Below, in pieces: positions 17,396 through 26,368 of a DNA stretch of 64,000 nucleotides. Positions within the stretch are counted from its first letter, which is position 1, and the number at the start of each line of letters is the position of its first letter. The stretch spans positions 186,001 to 250,000 of the forward strand of contig NZ_JBIWES010000006.1 of assembly GCF_044762665.1 (NCBI RefSeq), read 5' to 3'. The position numbers and the translations under genes were made by a program. The DNA is from Peribacillus frigoritolerans_B (lineage in GTDB: Bacteria; Bacillota; Bacilli; Bacillales; DSM-1321). The notes under the pieces are model-generated. The model was not told the DNA's origin. It saw nothing but the letters and a program-made list of their open reading frames with translations, and made no database searches.

Positions 17396-17430
17396 AAAAG
17401 ATTCATGATTAGGAATGAACCATTCTGAAC

Positions 17431-17453
17431 TTCCTTTTGTCAACAAAAGGAAA
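17431..17453 (-). terminator. Hairpin downstream of the 43-aa gene
   Basis: TTCCTTTTGT-CA-ACAAAAGGAAA, an almost perfect stem just past the stop at 17472 on the minus strand; the loop is very short. Confidence 0.55.
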
Positions 17454-17471
17454 GAGGATGATCCCCTTGTT

Positions 17472-17603
17472 TTACTTGTCTTCATTTGTTTGTTCATCAG
17501 GTTTTTGGACGATTTCTTTTAATTCCCCAATGTCACCTTTGGCATTGATAACCTCAAAAATTTCATTTAGGCCTTCTGATGTTTTTTCATCTTCCGTTTT
17601 CAC
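17472..17603 (-). CDS. Small acidic hypothetical protein, 43 aa
   Basis: The minus-strand GTG complementary to 17601-17603 is preceded by AAGGAGGGGTATA, an almost ideal ribosome binding site, and the frame runs 43 residues to TAA. The product starts MKTEDEKTSEGLNEIFEVIN, is acidic and helical, and has no membrane segment. I do not recognise a family. A hairpin 20 bases after the stop is consistent with a real transcript. It lies in the repeat-rich graveyard region and could be missed because of its size and GTG start. Confidence 0.6.
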   Translation of the reverse strand: MKTEDEKTSEGLNEIFEVINAKGDIGELKEIVQKPDEQTNEDK

Positions 17604-17975
17604 TATACCCCTCCTTAATTAGGTTAATGGTTAAGGTCTCCAAAAAACCAGTAGATAAACATCGGTTAGCTTGGAAAATTGATGAAATTCTCTTCGTATT
17701 TCCATTGATATAAGCGCATTTTAGGCGGATGTTAATTGTAAAACTACAAAAAATCAATTTTTTTTGTCCGCACAATATGGACAACGTTGAAATTATCTAT
17801 TATTATGATTGTTATAACTCTTAGTATAAAGGGGTTTGTGGTACTTCTTAATGTATTTTTGGAGAGGACACATGTATTTTTAGAAAAAAGGGAAAAAATA
17901 CAATATTTCTGAAATAGGGGTAAAACATATAAAGATCCTGCATTTATTCCAACCATCAATGAGGGGGTATATTAA
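17604..17975. other. Intergenic region upstream of kbl
   Basis: No gene seen. TTGTCC at 17764-17769 and GGACAA at 17777-17782 form an inverted repeat that could be an operator for kbl-tdh; the flanks are AT-rich. I found no riboswitch or convincing sigma-54 promoter. Confidence 0.4.
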
Positions 17976-19166
17976 ATGTCAAGTGAAATATTAAATGAAT
18001 TCTTGAAAGAAAATTTGGAAGATTTAAAAGAAAAGGGACTTTACAACGTTATTGATCCAGTGGAAGGTCCTAATGGTCCGGTAATTACCATTGCAGGCAG
18101 GGAGCTAATTAATTTATCATCCAATAATTATTTAGGTTTAGCGACAGATAGACGATTAATAGAGGCTTGCATAGAAGCGACGAAAACATATGGTGTCGGT
18201 GCCGGTGCCGTTCGTACGATCAACGGAACGTTAGATATTCATGTCAAATTAGAAGAAAAGCTTGCTGAGTTTAAACATACGGAAGCAGCAATTGCTTATC
18301 AGTCTGGATTTAACTGTAATATGGCAGCGATTTCAGGAGTGATGGATAAACACGATGCCATTCTTTCAGATGAACTGAATCATGCTTCAATCATTGATGG
18401 ATGCCGATTGTCCAAGGCGAAAATTATTCCCTTTATCCATTCCGACATGGACGATTTACGGACAAAAGCCCGTCAAGCAAAGGAGTCCGGATTGTATAAC
18501 AAAATCATGATTATTACCGACGGAGTGTTCTCGATGGATGGCGATATTGCCAAGCTTCCTGAAATCGTGAAGATTGCCGAAGAGTTCGATTTAATCACGT
18601 ATGTTGATGATGCGCATGGTTCGGGTGTATTAGGTAACGGTGCAGGAACGGTAAAACATTTTGGGTTATCGGATAAAGTGGATTTCCAAATTGGGACATT
18701 ATCCAAAGCCATTGGTGTTGTTGGAGGCTATGTAGCAGGAAAGAAAGATTTGATTGATTGGTTAAAAGTGAGAAGCCGCCCATTTTTATTTTCAACGGCT
18801 GCCACACCGGGAGCAGTTGCAGCTAGCATAGAAGCCATCGATATTTTGATGAATAGCTCAGAACTTCAAAATAAGCTTTGGGAAAACAGCGATTACTTGA
18901 AACAGGGCCTAAAAGAATTAGGGTTTGATATCGGTGAGAGCGAAACACCGATTACACCTTGCATTGTGGGTGATGAAACAAAAACGCAGCAATTCAGCAA
19001 GAGACTGAATGAAGAAGGTGTGTATGCTAAATCCATCGTATTCCCTACCGTTCCAAAAGGAACAGGAAGAGTGAGGAATATGCCTACTGCTGCTCATACA
19101 AAAGAGATGCTGGATCGTGCAATTGCCATTTATGAAAAAGTAGGAAAAGAGATGTCGATCATATAA
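17976..19166 (+). CDS. kbl: Glycine C-acetyltransferase (2-amino-3-ketobutyrate CoA ligase)
   Basis: A 396-residue PLP enzyme of the alpha-oxoamine synthase family, cleaving 2-amino-3-oxobutanoate with CoA to glycine and acetyl-CoA. Landmarks: NLSSNNYLGLATD (about 47), GVGAGAVRTINGTLDIH (about 74), YVDDAHGSGVLG (about 211, aspartate and histidine contacting PLP), and the Schiff-base lysine in GTLSKAIGVVGGY (about 245). GAGGGGG is 8-10 bases before the ATG. The next gene is the threonine dehydrogenase that makes its substrate, 45 bases downstream, so together they convert threonine to glycine. Confidence 0.95.
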   Translation: MSSEILNEFLKENLEDLKEKGLYNVIDPVEGPNGPVITIAGRELINLSSNNYLGLATDRRLIEACIEATKTYGVGAGAVRTINGTLDIHVKLEEKLAEFKHTEAAIAYQSGFNCNMAAISGVMDKHDAILSDELNHASIIDGCRLSKAKIIPFIHSDMDDLRTKARQAKESGLYNKIMIITDGVFSMDGDIAKLPEIVKIAEEFDLITYVDDAHGSGVLGNGAGTVKHFGLSDKVDFQIGTLSKAIGVVGGYVAGKKDLIDWLKVRSRPFLFSTAATPGAVAASIEAIDILMNSSELQNKLWENSDYLKQGLKELGFDIGESETPITPCIVGDETKTQQFSKRLNEEGVYAKSIVFPTVPKGTGRVRNMPTAAHTKEMLDRAIAIYEKVGKEMSII

Positions 19167-19211
19167 GTAGATTGCTTGTTTCAGAGTTTAAAACTTGGGG
19201 AGGGATTTTTG

Positions 19212-20171
19212 ATGAAAAAGGTCTTGGTAACGGGGGCTTTAGGTCAAATTGGTTCAGAACTGACGCTGAAAATGAGAGAGGTTTATGGAGCTGACAATAT
19301 CATTGCGACAGATATTCGAAAAACGGACAGCGATGTTGCTCAATCAGGTCCATTCGAAATTTTGGATGTTACGGATGAAAAAGCGATGTATAACATGGCA
19401 AAAAAACATGAAGTGGATACAATTATACATCTAGCCGCTTTATTGTCAGCAACAGCTGAAAAGAAGCCGCTTTTAGCTTGGCATTTAAACATGGGCGGAT
19501 TGGTCAATGCTTTGGAATCGGCACGAGAACTCGAATGCCAATTATTCACTCCTAGTTCCATTGGTGCGTTTGGTCCAACCACTCCTAAAGATTGGACACC
19601 GCAAGACATCATTCAAAGGCCGAATACGATGTACGGCGTGAATAAAGTATCCGGAGAGTTATTATGTGATTATTATCATCATAAATTTGGGGTTGATACG
19701 AGGGGGCTTCGATTCCCGGGACTGATTTCATATGTCACACCTCCTGGCGGTGGAACTACCGACTATGCAGTTGAAATTTACTATGAAGCGATTAAAAACA
19801 AGCGATATACTTCTTACATTGATAAGGGAACGTATATGGATATGATGTATATGCCGGATGCTTTAGCAGCCATCATTAAATTAATGGAGGCAGATGCTTC
19901 AAAATTGAAACATCGGAATTCTTTCAATGTTTCTGCCATGAGCTTTGATCCTGAGCAAATTGCAGCCGAAATTAAAAAGCATATTCCGGAATTTGTCATG
20001 AATTATGAAGTCGATCCTGTAAGACAGTCCATTGCAGACAGTTGGCCAAATACAATTGATTCAACTTGTGCAAAGGAAGAGTGGGGATTCAAGGCGGAAT
20101 ATGATTTGGAGAAAATGACCAATGATATGTTGTTGAAGCTGAGATTAAAGTCCCTTTTAGTAACAGCATAA
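19212..20171 (+). CDS. tdh: L-threonine 3-dehydrogenase, SDR (epimerase-like) type
   Basis: A 319-residue NAD-dependent extended SDR: GALGQIGSEL (about 8-17) is the glycine-rich motif, HLAALLSATAEKKP follows the fourth strand, and YGVNKVSGE is the YxxxK active site (about 145). This type of threonine dehydrogenase oxidises L-threonine to 2-amino-3-ketobutyrate and is distinct from the zinc-dependent type. The ATG at 19212 has GGGGAGGG 7 bases upstream; the longer frame from 19176 lacks a site. It forms an operon with kbl and ends at a strong terminator. Confidence 0.92.
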   Translation: MKKVLVTGALGQIGSELTLKMREVYGADNIIATDIRKTDSDVAQSGPFEILDVTDEKAMYNMAKKHEVDTIIHLAALLSATAEKKPLLAWHLNMGGLVNALESARELECQLFTPSSIGAFGPTTPKDWTPQDIIQRPNTMYGVNKVSGELLCDYYHHKFGVDTRGLRFPGLISYVTPPGGGTTDYAVEIYYEAIKNKRYTSYIDKGTYMDMMYMPDALAAIIKLMEADASKLKHRNSFNVSAMSFDPEQIAAEIKKHIPEFVMNYEVDPVRQSIADSWPNTIDSTCAKEEWGFKAEYDLEKMTNDMLLKLRLKSLLVTA

Positions 20172-20184
20172 TAAACCTGCAAGC

Positions 20185-20216
20185 CGAATAAAAGAGTTGC
20201 AAAACTCTTTTATTCG
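20185..20216 (+). terminator. Terminator after tdh
   Basis: CGAATAAAAGAGTT pairs perfectly with AACTCTTTTATTCG across a short loop. Confidence 0.82.
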
Positions 20217-20275
20217 AGTTATTTTATACAGGGGAATTTTTACGTTTAAGGGGTGAGCTTTTATAAGCGATAAAA

Positions 20276-20290
20276 AGTAAGCGCTTTCTA
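20276..20290 (+). promoter_or_regulatory. Candidate CcpA cre site upstream of the permease
   Basis: AGTAAGCGCTTTCTA has the central AARCGYTTTC core of catabolite-responsive elements, with mismatches at the ends. It lies 200 bases upstream of the permease start, far for a repressor, so the call is tentative. Confidence 0.4.
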
Positions 20291-20490
20291 TGAAACCTTG
20301 AACAGAATCAAGAAATAACATGAAATTTGATAGTAATCTTTCTGACTGTCAGGAATGCTTAAAAGTGAAGAATGATTTTAAGGGGCGGCTTTAAAATAAA
20401 GTGCCTGCTATATCATTTCTATATTAAATAGGGAGTGTATTAAGCATCTTGCATTAAATTTCGACTATTAGTAGTGTAGGGGGAAATGGA

Positions 20491-21888
20491 ATGGCAAACA
20501 AAGATTTGAATAGGGACCTGAAAGGTCGTCATATTCAGATGATCGCTTTGGGCGGAACGATTGGTGTCGGTTTATTTATGGGTTCAGCCAGCACGATTCA
20601 ATGGACAGGTCCGTCTGTAATGTTAGCTTATGCGATCTCTGGTTTATTTATATTCTTGATCATGCGCGCAATGGGGGAAATGTTGTATTTAGAGCCAAGT
20701 ACAGGTTCATTTGCAACATTTGGTTATAAATACATTCATCCATTGGCAGGATATATGACAGCTTGGAGTAACTGGTTCCAGTGGGTTATCGTCGGGATGG
20801 CAGAAATTATTGCAGTGGGGACGTACATGCAGTATTGGTACCCTGATCTCCCTGCTTGGATTCCAGGTTTAATTGCAATGGTGATTCTTGGAGCAGCGAA
20901 CTTAATTTCCGTTAAATCATTTGGGGAAATTGAATTTTGGTTTGCACTGATTAAAATCGTAACGATTATTTTAATGATCGTTGCAGGTTTTGGACTAATT
21001 TTCTTTGGAATCGGTAACGGAGGGGAAGCCTTAGGGTTATCGAATCTTTGGGAACATGGCGGTTTATTTACAGGTGGCTGGAAGGGCTTCTTCTTTGCTC
21101 TCTCACTGGTGGTTGCCGCTTATCAAGGTGTAGAATTAATTGGGATTACGGCTGGTGAAGCAAAAGATCCGCAAGAAACGATAACCAAAGCGATTCAAAG
21201 TACCATTTGGCGTATTTTAATCTTCTATATCGGTGCGATCTTCATTATTGTAACCGTTTACCCTTGGGATCAATTAAGTTCGATCGGCAGTCCATTTGTT
21301 GCGACCTTTGCGAAGGTTGGTATCACGGCAGCAGCTGGAATCATTAATTTTGTCGTAATCACGGCTGCAATGTCTGGCTGCAATAGTGGAATTTACAGTG
21401 CAGGACGAATGCTTTACACATTAGGGATGAATGGACAAGCGCCAAAATTCTTTGCAAAAGTATCTAATAGCGGTGTCCCTTTATTCGGTACGTTTGGAGT
21501 GATAGTCGGTTTAGCAATTGGGGTTGTTTTAAGTTATATTGCACCAGAAAATTTATTTGTGCATGTATACAGTGCGAGTGTACTTCCTGGAATGATTCCA
21601 TGGTTTGTCATTCTGATCAGTCAAATTAAATTCAGGAAAGTCAAAAAAGCAGAAATGCACAATCATCCATTCAAGATGCCGTTTGCACCTGTTACAAACT
21701 ACCTGACCATCGCTTTCTTGCTCATGGTATTAATCGGTATGTGGTTTAATGATGACACACGTATATCTCTTATGGTTGGAATAGGTTTTCTGGCTATCGT
21801 TGCAATTAGTTATTTCGCTTTTGGAATAGACAAGCGAGTACAAGCCAATGCTCAGACAGAGGCTCAGAAGGAAGATAAAGTGGGTTAA
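20491..21888 (+). CDS. Amino-acid permease, APC/AAT family (YbxG-like), copy 1
   Basis: A 465-residue, 12-segment amino-acid transporter. The family signature HIQMIALGGTIGVGLFMGSA is at residues 15-34, and GVELIGITAGEAKDP follows segment 6. It resembles B. subtilis YbxG, which takes up threonine/serine, and lies directly after kbl-tdh, so threonine uptake for catabolism is likely. The ATG follows GTAGGGGGAAATGGA. A paralogue at 46618-48006 is about four residues in five identical by eye. A cre-like sequence lies upstream and a terminator follows. Confidence 0.88.
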   Translation: MANKDLNRDLKGRHIQMIALGGTIGVGLFMGSASTIQWTGPSVMLAYAISGLFIFLIMRAMGEMLYLEPSTGSFATFGYKYIHPLAGYMTAWSNWFQWVIVGMAEIIAVGTYMQYWYPDLPAWIPGLIAMVILGAANLISVKSFGEIEFWFALIKIVTIILMIVAGFGLIFFGIGNGGEALGLSNLWEHGGLFTGGWKGFFFALSLVVAAYQGVELIGITAGEAKDPQETITKAIQSTIWRILIFYIGAIFIIVTVYPWDQLSSIGSPFVATFAKVGITAAAGIINFVVITAAMSGCNSGIYSAGRMLYTLGMNGQAPKFFAKVSNSGVPLFGTFGVIVGLAIGVVLSYIAPENLFVHVYSASVLPGMIPWFVILISQIKFRKVKKAEMHNHPFKMPFAPVTNYLTIAFLLMVLIGMWFNDDTRISLMVGIGFLAIVAISYFAFGIDKRVQANAQTEAQKEDKVG

Positions 21889-21914
21889 TCCATCATTCAC
21901 TATGAGGTTATGCA

Positions 21915-21938
21915 AAGGGTTGCTGCGGCAGCCCTTTT
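21915..21938 (+). terminator. Terminator after the permease
   Basis: AAAGGGTTGCTG and CAGCCCTTTT pair around a short loop with a U-rich 3' side. Confidence 0.8.
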
Positions 21939-22120
21939 CCAATGAAATTAAAAGGGCAGATTAGTTTTAATAAGAGATGATAAAATGGATTAAATTGATT
22001 GCTTCATTGTGAAGGGTGAACTAACGATGTCGGACTTAAAAATGACAATCCTAAAATGTATACGAATCCATCCAATATCATCAAAGACCACAGAAATGCA
22101 CTTAAATAACTGATTAGTGA

Positions 22121-22585
22121 AAACTTCCAGAAATATGGGGGGCCTGGAAACAAAACGAAGAAGAATGGTTTAATGATTGTCCCGGCGTTATCCATTTTGG
22201 AAATCGCCAATTAGAATTATTTGCAAACAAAGCTGATGAATACGCTGTTACCTTTGACAAAATCCTTGTTACCCAAGACCTTTGTTGGTATGGGACGGAT
22301 TTAAGACTTAAATGGGAAAAGAACAAGTTACTGAATTCAGCTACTTGTAAACAGCTGGTTGGGATTGAGATTGTTGAAAGATGTGAAACAAACGCACCGG
22401 ATTATTTTTATTTATATGTCCTTGGGCTTCACTTGAACGATGGCTATCTCACCATATGTAATGGATCTGATGAAAATTCAATAATCATTAAAAGGGAGAA
22501 GATCCAATTTACAGGCACACGCTTATCTGACAAATATCAATTTTTTATGATCTATGATGAATGGAAAACGATCTGGGCAGTCTAG
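22121..22585 (+). pseudogene. Start-less open frame, about 154 codons
   Basis: An uninterrupted frame follows the TGA at 22118-22120 and ends at TAG 22583-22585. It contains no ATG or GTG before codon 120, so it has no usable start. The reading is protein-like: FNDCPGVIHFGNRQLELFA, then VTFDKILVTQDLCWYG, and a tryptophan-rich end (YDEWKTIWAV). Short matching-looking frames lie just upstream in other phases, suggesting frameshifts at about 22100-22120. I do not recognise the family. Either a decayed cytosolic protein gene or a sequencing frameshift. Confidence 0.5.
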
Positions 22586-22659
22586 TTAATGACATCAGGA
22601 TACGTTTCCGCCAAAGTTAATATAGAATGCTAAATATCATAGAAAAGGAGAAGTTGACA

Positions 22660-22953
22660 ATGACAACTTCAAAGAAGAATTTGAGGACTTGCGAAAAGGG
22701 ACACAAATACTACAAATCCAGCGACTGTCCGACCTGTCCTGTATGTGAGCAGGAACGAAAACCTGATACAGGATTTCTTTCAGTGCTCTCGGCACCTGCC
22801 AGACGTGCATTGGAAAACAATGGGGTAACCTCTTTACAACAGCTATCAACATATAGTGAAAAAGAGATTTTGAAATTTCACGGTATGGGACCAGCTTCTT
22901 TACCTAAACTTAGGGAAGCTTTGGAGACAGGTGGGTTATCATTCAAAGATTAA
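22660..22953 (+). CDS. RNA polymerase alpha C-terminal domain-like protein
   Basis: A 97-residue protein: a cysteine-rich N-terminus (CEKGHKYYKSSDCPTCPVCE, probably a zinc ribbon) and a C-terminal helix-hairpin-helix alpha-CTD-like domain (about 40-95: LSAPARRALENNGVTSLQQL, then LKFHGMGPASLPKLREAL). Such small proteins occur in Bacillus and are annotated as RNA polymerase alpha subunit C-terminal domain proteins; the role is unknown, with nucleic-acid binding likely. AAAAGGAG precedes the ATG at 22660 by 9 bases; the in-frame ATG at 22627 has no site. Confidence 0.85.
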   Translation: MTTSKKNLRTCEKGHKYYKSSDCPTCPVCEQERKPDTGFLSVLSAPARRALENNGVTSLQQLSTYSEKEILKFHGMGPASLPKLREALETGGLSFKD

Positions 22954-23049
22954 TCACTTTACGTGAATAAGGGATCAGGAACATCTTTTTTATGGACATC
23001 ATCCTTGTTAAACTGATAGTAACTCTAAAAAGTGAGGTAACGAAAAATC

Positions 23050-23970
23050 ATGAGTTCCTATACTCCCTATTTTGAATTCAATCGAAAAAAGTGGGCATCT
23101 TTGCGAAACCATACCCCACTTCCTTTAACTGAAGAAGAATTGGATAACTTAAAAGGAATAAATGAAGAAATATCCATTCAGGAAGTAGAAGAGGTTTATT
23201 TGCCCTTGACTCGTTTGATCAATTTACATGTTGAAGCATCTCAGCAGCTTAACACAGCCGCTTCTTCATTTCTAAAAACTGATGCTAAAAAAGTACCTTA
23301 TATCATTGGGATTGCAGGGAGTGTTGCTGTAGGAAAGAGTACGACTGCAAGGTTACTTAAGACTTTATTATCCAGATGGGATAATCACAGAAACGTAGGT
23401 CTTGTCACTACCGACGGTTTTTTGTATCCAAATCATCGTTTAGAAGAAAAAGGACTGATGAAAAGAAAAGGGTTTCCTGAAAGTTATGATACTCAAAAAT
23501 TAATCAACCTTATCGGAGATGTAAAAGCGGGAAAAAATAAAGTGGAAGTTCCAATCTACTCACATTTGAAGTATGACATTTTGCCAAATGAAGTGCAGAC
23601 TATCTGTAATCCGGATATTTTAATAGTGGAAGGTGTTAATGTACTTCAAGTTGACAAGGAAAATCAAGTATTCGTCAGTGACTTTTTTGATTTCTCAATC
23701 TATGTAGATGCAGACATAAACGACATAGAACGATGGTATGTTGAAAGGTTCCTTTTACTTCAGAAAACCGCATTTCAAAGTCCCGAATCCTATTTTCATC
23801 GTTATATTGATTTGTCTAAAGAACAGTCCATTAAACAAGCGACTCAAATTTGGGAAGAAATTAATCTGAAAAATTTACATGAAAATATACTGCCGACAAA
23901 AGGAAGGGCGAAACTCGTCTTGAAAAAAGGATCAGAACACAAAGTTGAAAATATCTTTTTGCGAAAATAA
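23050..23970 (+). CDS. coaA: Pantothenate kinase, type I
   Basis: A 306-residue CoaA: phosphorylates pantothenate in the first step of CoA synthesis. The Walker A loop is GIAGSVAVGKSTTARLL (about 93-109), TTDGFLYPN follows, then PIYSHLKYDI and ILIVEGVNVLQ, all in family order and at the usual length. The ATG follows AGTGAGGTAACG. Neighbours are not functionally linked. Bacillus often encodes a type III kinase as well. Confidence 0.95.
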   Translation: MSSYTPYFEFNRKKWASLRNHTPLPLTEEELDNLKGINEEISIQEVEEVYLPLTRLINLHVEASQQLNTAASSFLKTDAKKVPYIIGIAGSVAVGKSTTARLLKTLLSRWDNHRNVGLVTTDGFLYPNHRLEEKGLMKRKGFPESYDTQKLINLIGDVKAGKNKVEVPIYSHLKYDILPNEVQTICNPDILIVEGVNVLQVDKENQVFVSDFFDFSIYVDADINDIERWYVERFLLLQKTAFQSPESYFHRYIDLSKEQSIKQATQIWEEINLKNLHENILPTKGRAKLVLKKGSEHKVENIFLRK

Positions 23971-24571
23971 TAAATTAGAAATAATGTTTTTTTGTAATAG
24001 CAATAAAGCAAGGAATTTCATTTATAAGGAACTATGCGATAAGTCTTAAAATTAGGAATATTTTCAATGATAATACCTTATATTGGTTTAATTTTCATTA
24101 ATTATTGGTATTGTTATAATATCTAATAATTGGGTGGAATTTATGATTCAAGTTAAAAAGATAGGATTTTGGGGATTTCAGGAAGTCCCTTATTTTTTAG
24201 GGAAATGGTTACAAAAACTTCTAATTTCACTTCTGTTTTTGTCAATAAATGTGTATTTTCATGACTTTTTCGACTCTGTCAATATTATTTCACTAACAGT
24301 TTCTTCCTTCAATAATGGGGAGTTACTGAAGAAATCTTTTAATGTGACTATCGGGGTGGATAAGTTTAAGCCAATTTCTTCGTAAAATCAACATTTTAAC
24401 AAAAAAAGTAATAGTAGAATATTTTAATCTATGAAATAATAATAATAGATTATGATATAGTTATAAGGAGACAGAAAAGGTGTGTTCCTAGTTCGTGCCG
24501 GGCTTTTTTGTGACACCTAAGCAGGAGCGCCTACATCTTTTTTGCAAATATAGGGGATAAGGAAGGTTATA
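23971..24571. other. Intergenic region with mqo leader hairpin
   Basis: About 600 AT-rich bases. I see no supported gene. Just before mqo, GGTGT (24479-24483) pairs with ACACC (24513-24517) around GCCGGGC and T6, followed by GCAGGAGCGCC; this looks like a structured 5' leader, but it matches no riboswitch I know. TATAGTTATAAGG near 24455-24468 may contain the -10. Confidence 0.4.
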
Positions 24572-26077
24572 ATGAGCAACATACAGAAACAAACAGACGT
24601 TATCTTAATTGGCGGCGGAGTCATGAGCGCGACTTTGGGATCATTACTGAAAGAGTTAGCACCGGAATGGGAAATCAAAGTATTTGAGAAGCTTGCAAAC
24701 GCAGGAGAAGAAAGCTCTAACGAATGGAATAATGCGGGTACGGGACATTCTGCGCTGTGCGAGCTTAACTATACATCCGAAAAAGCTGACGGATCTATAG
24801 ATATTAGCAAAGCAATTAAAATAAATGAACAGTTCCAAGTTTCATTGCAGTTTTGGTCGTATCTTGTAAACTGTAAGCTGATTGATAATCCGCAAGACTT
24901 TATCATGCCATTGCCTCATATGAGTATGGTACAAGGGGATAAAAATGTAGCGTTCTTAAAGAAACGTTTTGAAGCGCTGTCAAAAAATCCTCTGTTCCAA
25001 GGTATGGAGTATTCCGATGACCCAGCAAAACTGATGGAATGGATTCCACTTATTATGCAAGACCGTCCATCGAATGATTCTATAGCGGCAACAAAAATTG
25101 ATTACGGTACAGACGTTAACTTCGGTGCTCTAACACGTATGTTGTTTGACCACTTAAAGACTCAAAACGTCGATATCAAATATAAACATAGTGTTGATAA
25201 TGTTAAACGTGCCAGTGATGGCTCATGGGAATTAAAAGTGCGTAATGTCGATACCGGTAGCGTAGAACGCCATAATGCTAAATTCGTCTTTATCGGAGGC
25301 GGGGGCGGAAGCTTGCATTTACTGCAAAAATCCGGCATTCCTGAAGGGAAGCATATCGGAGGATTCCCGGTAAGCGGATACTTCATGGTATGTAATAATC
25401 CTGAAGTTGTTGCGCAGCATCATGGGAAAGTATACGGAAAAGCTAAAGTTGGTGCTCCACCAATGTCTGTTCCGCATCTTGATACACGTTTTATCGACAA
25501 TAAAAAATCGTTGCTATTTGGACCATTTGCGGGCTTCTCACCGAAGTTCTTAAAAACAGGTTCAATGTTCGATTTAATAACTTCAGTAAAACCGAATAAT
25601 GTTTTAACTATGTTGGCGGCAGGCGCAAAAGAGATGTCATTGACAAAATACCTGATCCAGCAAGTTATGTTATCGAAAGAACAGCGCATGGAAGAGTTAC
25701 GGGAGTTCATCCCGAACGCTAAGAGCGAGGATTGGGATTTAGTAGTAGCTGGCCAACGTGTACAAGTTATCAAAGATACTGCTGAAGGCGGAAAAGGTAC
25801 ACTTCAATTTGGTACGGAAGTTGTCAGTGCATCCGATGGCTCTATTGCAGCATTGCTAGGTGCTTCTCCAGGGGCTTCTACTGCTGTTCACGTTATGCTT
25901 GAGGTAATTAATAAATGCTTCCCGCAACGCATGAAAGAGTGGGAACCGAAAATTAAAGAAATGATTCCTTCTTATGGAGAGTCACTAATGGAAAATCCAG
26001 AGCTTCTGCAAGAAATTCAAACTTCAACATCAGAGACGCTTGGTCTGAGCAAAAAAAAAGAGCTAGTTTATAGTTAA
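24572..26077 (+). CDS. mqo: Malate:quinone oxidoreductase
   Basis: A 501-residue FAD-dependent membrane-associated enzyme that oxidises malate to oxaloacetate and passes electrons to quinone. The FAD-binding motif is DVILIGGGVMSATLGSLL (about 9-26), followed by NEWNNAGTGHSALCELNYT (about 50-68), characteristic of Mqo; a second motif FVFIGGGGGSLHLLQKSGIP is near residue 240, and the C-terminus keeps GASPGASTAVHVML. GGGGATAAGGAAGG precedes the ATG. With the class I fumarase at 10105 this supplies two TCA-cycle steps. A terminator follows. Confidence 0.96.
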   Translation: MSNIQKQTDVILIGGGVMSATLGSLLKELAPEWEIKVFEKLANAGEESSNEWNNAGTGHSALCELNYTSEKADGSIDISKAIKINEQFQVSLQFWSYLVNCKLIDNPQDFIMPLPHMSMVQGDKNVAFLKKRFEALSKNPLFQGMEYSDDPAKLMEWIPLIMQDRPSNDSIAATKIDYGTDVNFGALTRMLFDHLKTQNVDIKYKHSVDNVKRASDGSWELKVRNVDTGSVERHNAKFVFIGGGGGSLHLLQKSGIPEGKHIGGFPVSGYFMVCNNPEVVAQHHGKVYGKAKVGAPPMSVPHLDTRFIDNKKSLLFGPFAGFSPKFLKTGSMFDLITSVKPNNVLTMLAAGAKEMSLTKYLIQQVMLSKEQRMEELREFIPNAKSEDWDLVVAGQRVQVIKDTAEGGKGTLQFGTEVVSASDGSIAALLGASPGASTAVHVMLEVINKCFPQRMKEWEPKIKEMIPSYGESLMENPELLQEIQTSTSETLGLSKKKELVYS

Positions 26078-26115
26078 TTTTTGGATATTGAAGCAACATT
26101 GAAATTAAAAACAAC

Positions 26116-26155
26116 AGAACCTTTAATCTATCTTTGATTGAAGGTTCTTTTTTTT
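26116..26155 (+). terminator. Terminator after mqo
   Basis: AGAACCTT and AAGGTTCT flank a 17-base loop, followed by T7. Confidence 0.85.
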
Positions 26156-26224
26156 GTTTTGGGATGCTTTAATTGCATCCCTCAGTTTGTAGACAAAAGG
26201 GTTCTATCTAAAAGTTAAAACTAA

Positions 26225-26347
26225 GTTGATTGGAGCGGGTGTTCTCGAGACTCCTGCGGGAAAAGCGGGTCTAGGGAGAGCCTGCAGGCGCAAGCCGAGG
26301 AGGCTCCAGACTCCCGCGGAAAGCGAGTGCCCTACGTTCCAATCAAC
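26225..26347. repeat. 123-bp repeat with inverted ends, well preserved copy
   Basis: Ends are GTTGATTGGA (26225) and TCCAATCAAC (26338-26347). The interior is GC-rich, unlike its surroundings, with CTCCTGCGGGAAAAGCGG, CCTGCAGGCGCAAGCCGAGG and CCCGCGGAAAGCGAG. It resembles a widespread Bacillaceae intergenic repeat. No coding frame. A decayed copy is at 17277-17395. Confidence 0.8.
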
Positions 26348-26368
26348 GTCCAAATTGTACAAGAGATT

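Noticed and set aside
17230..17412. 60-codon plus-strand frame
   Set aside because: It overlaps the decayed 123-bp repeat; composition is explained by the repeat.
20276..20490. Sigma-54 promoter for the permease
   Set aside because: TTGCAT at 20449 has no TGGCAC at the right distance.
24134..24385. 83-codon frame upstream of mqo
   Set aside because: Poor ribosome binding site, no family resemblance, and low-complexity AT-rich coding; no terminator or neighbour supports it.
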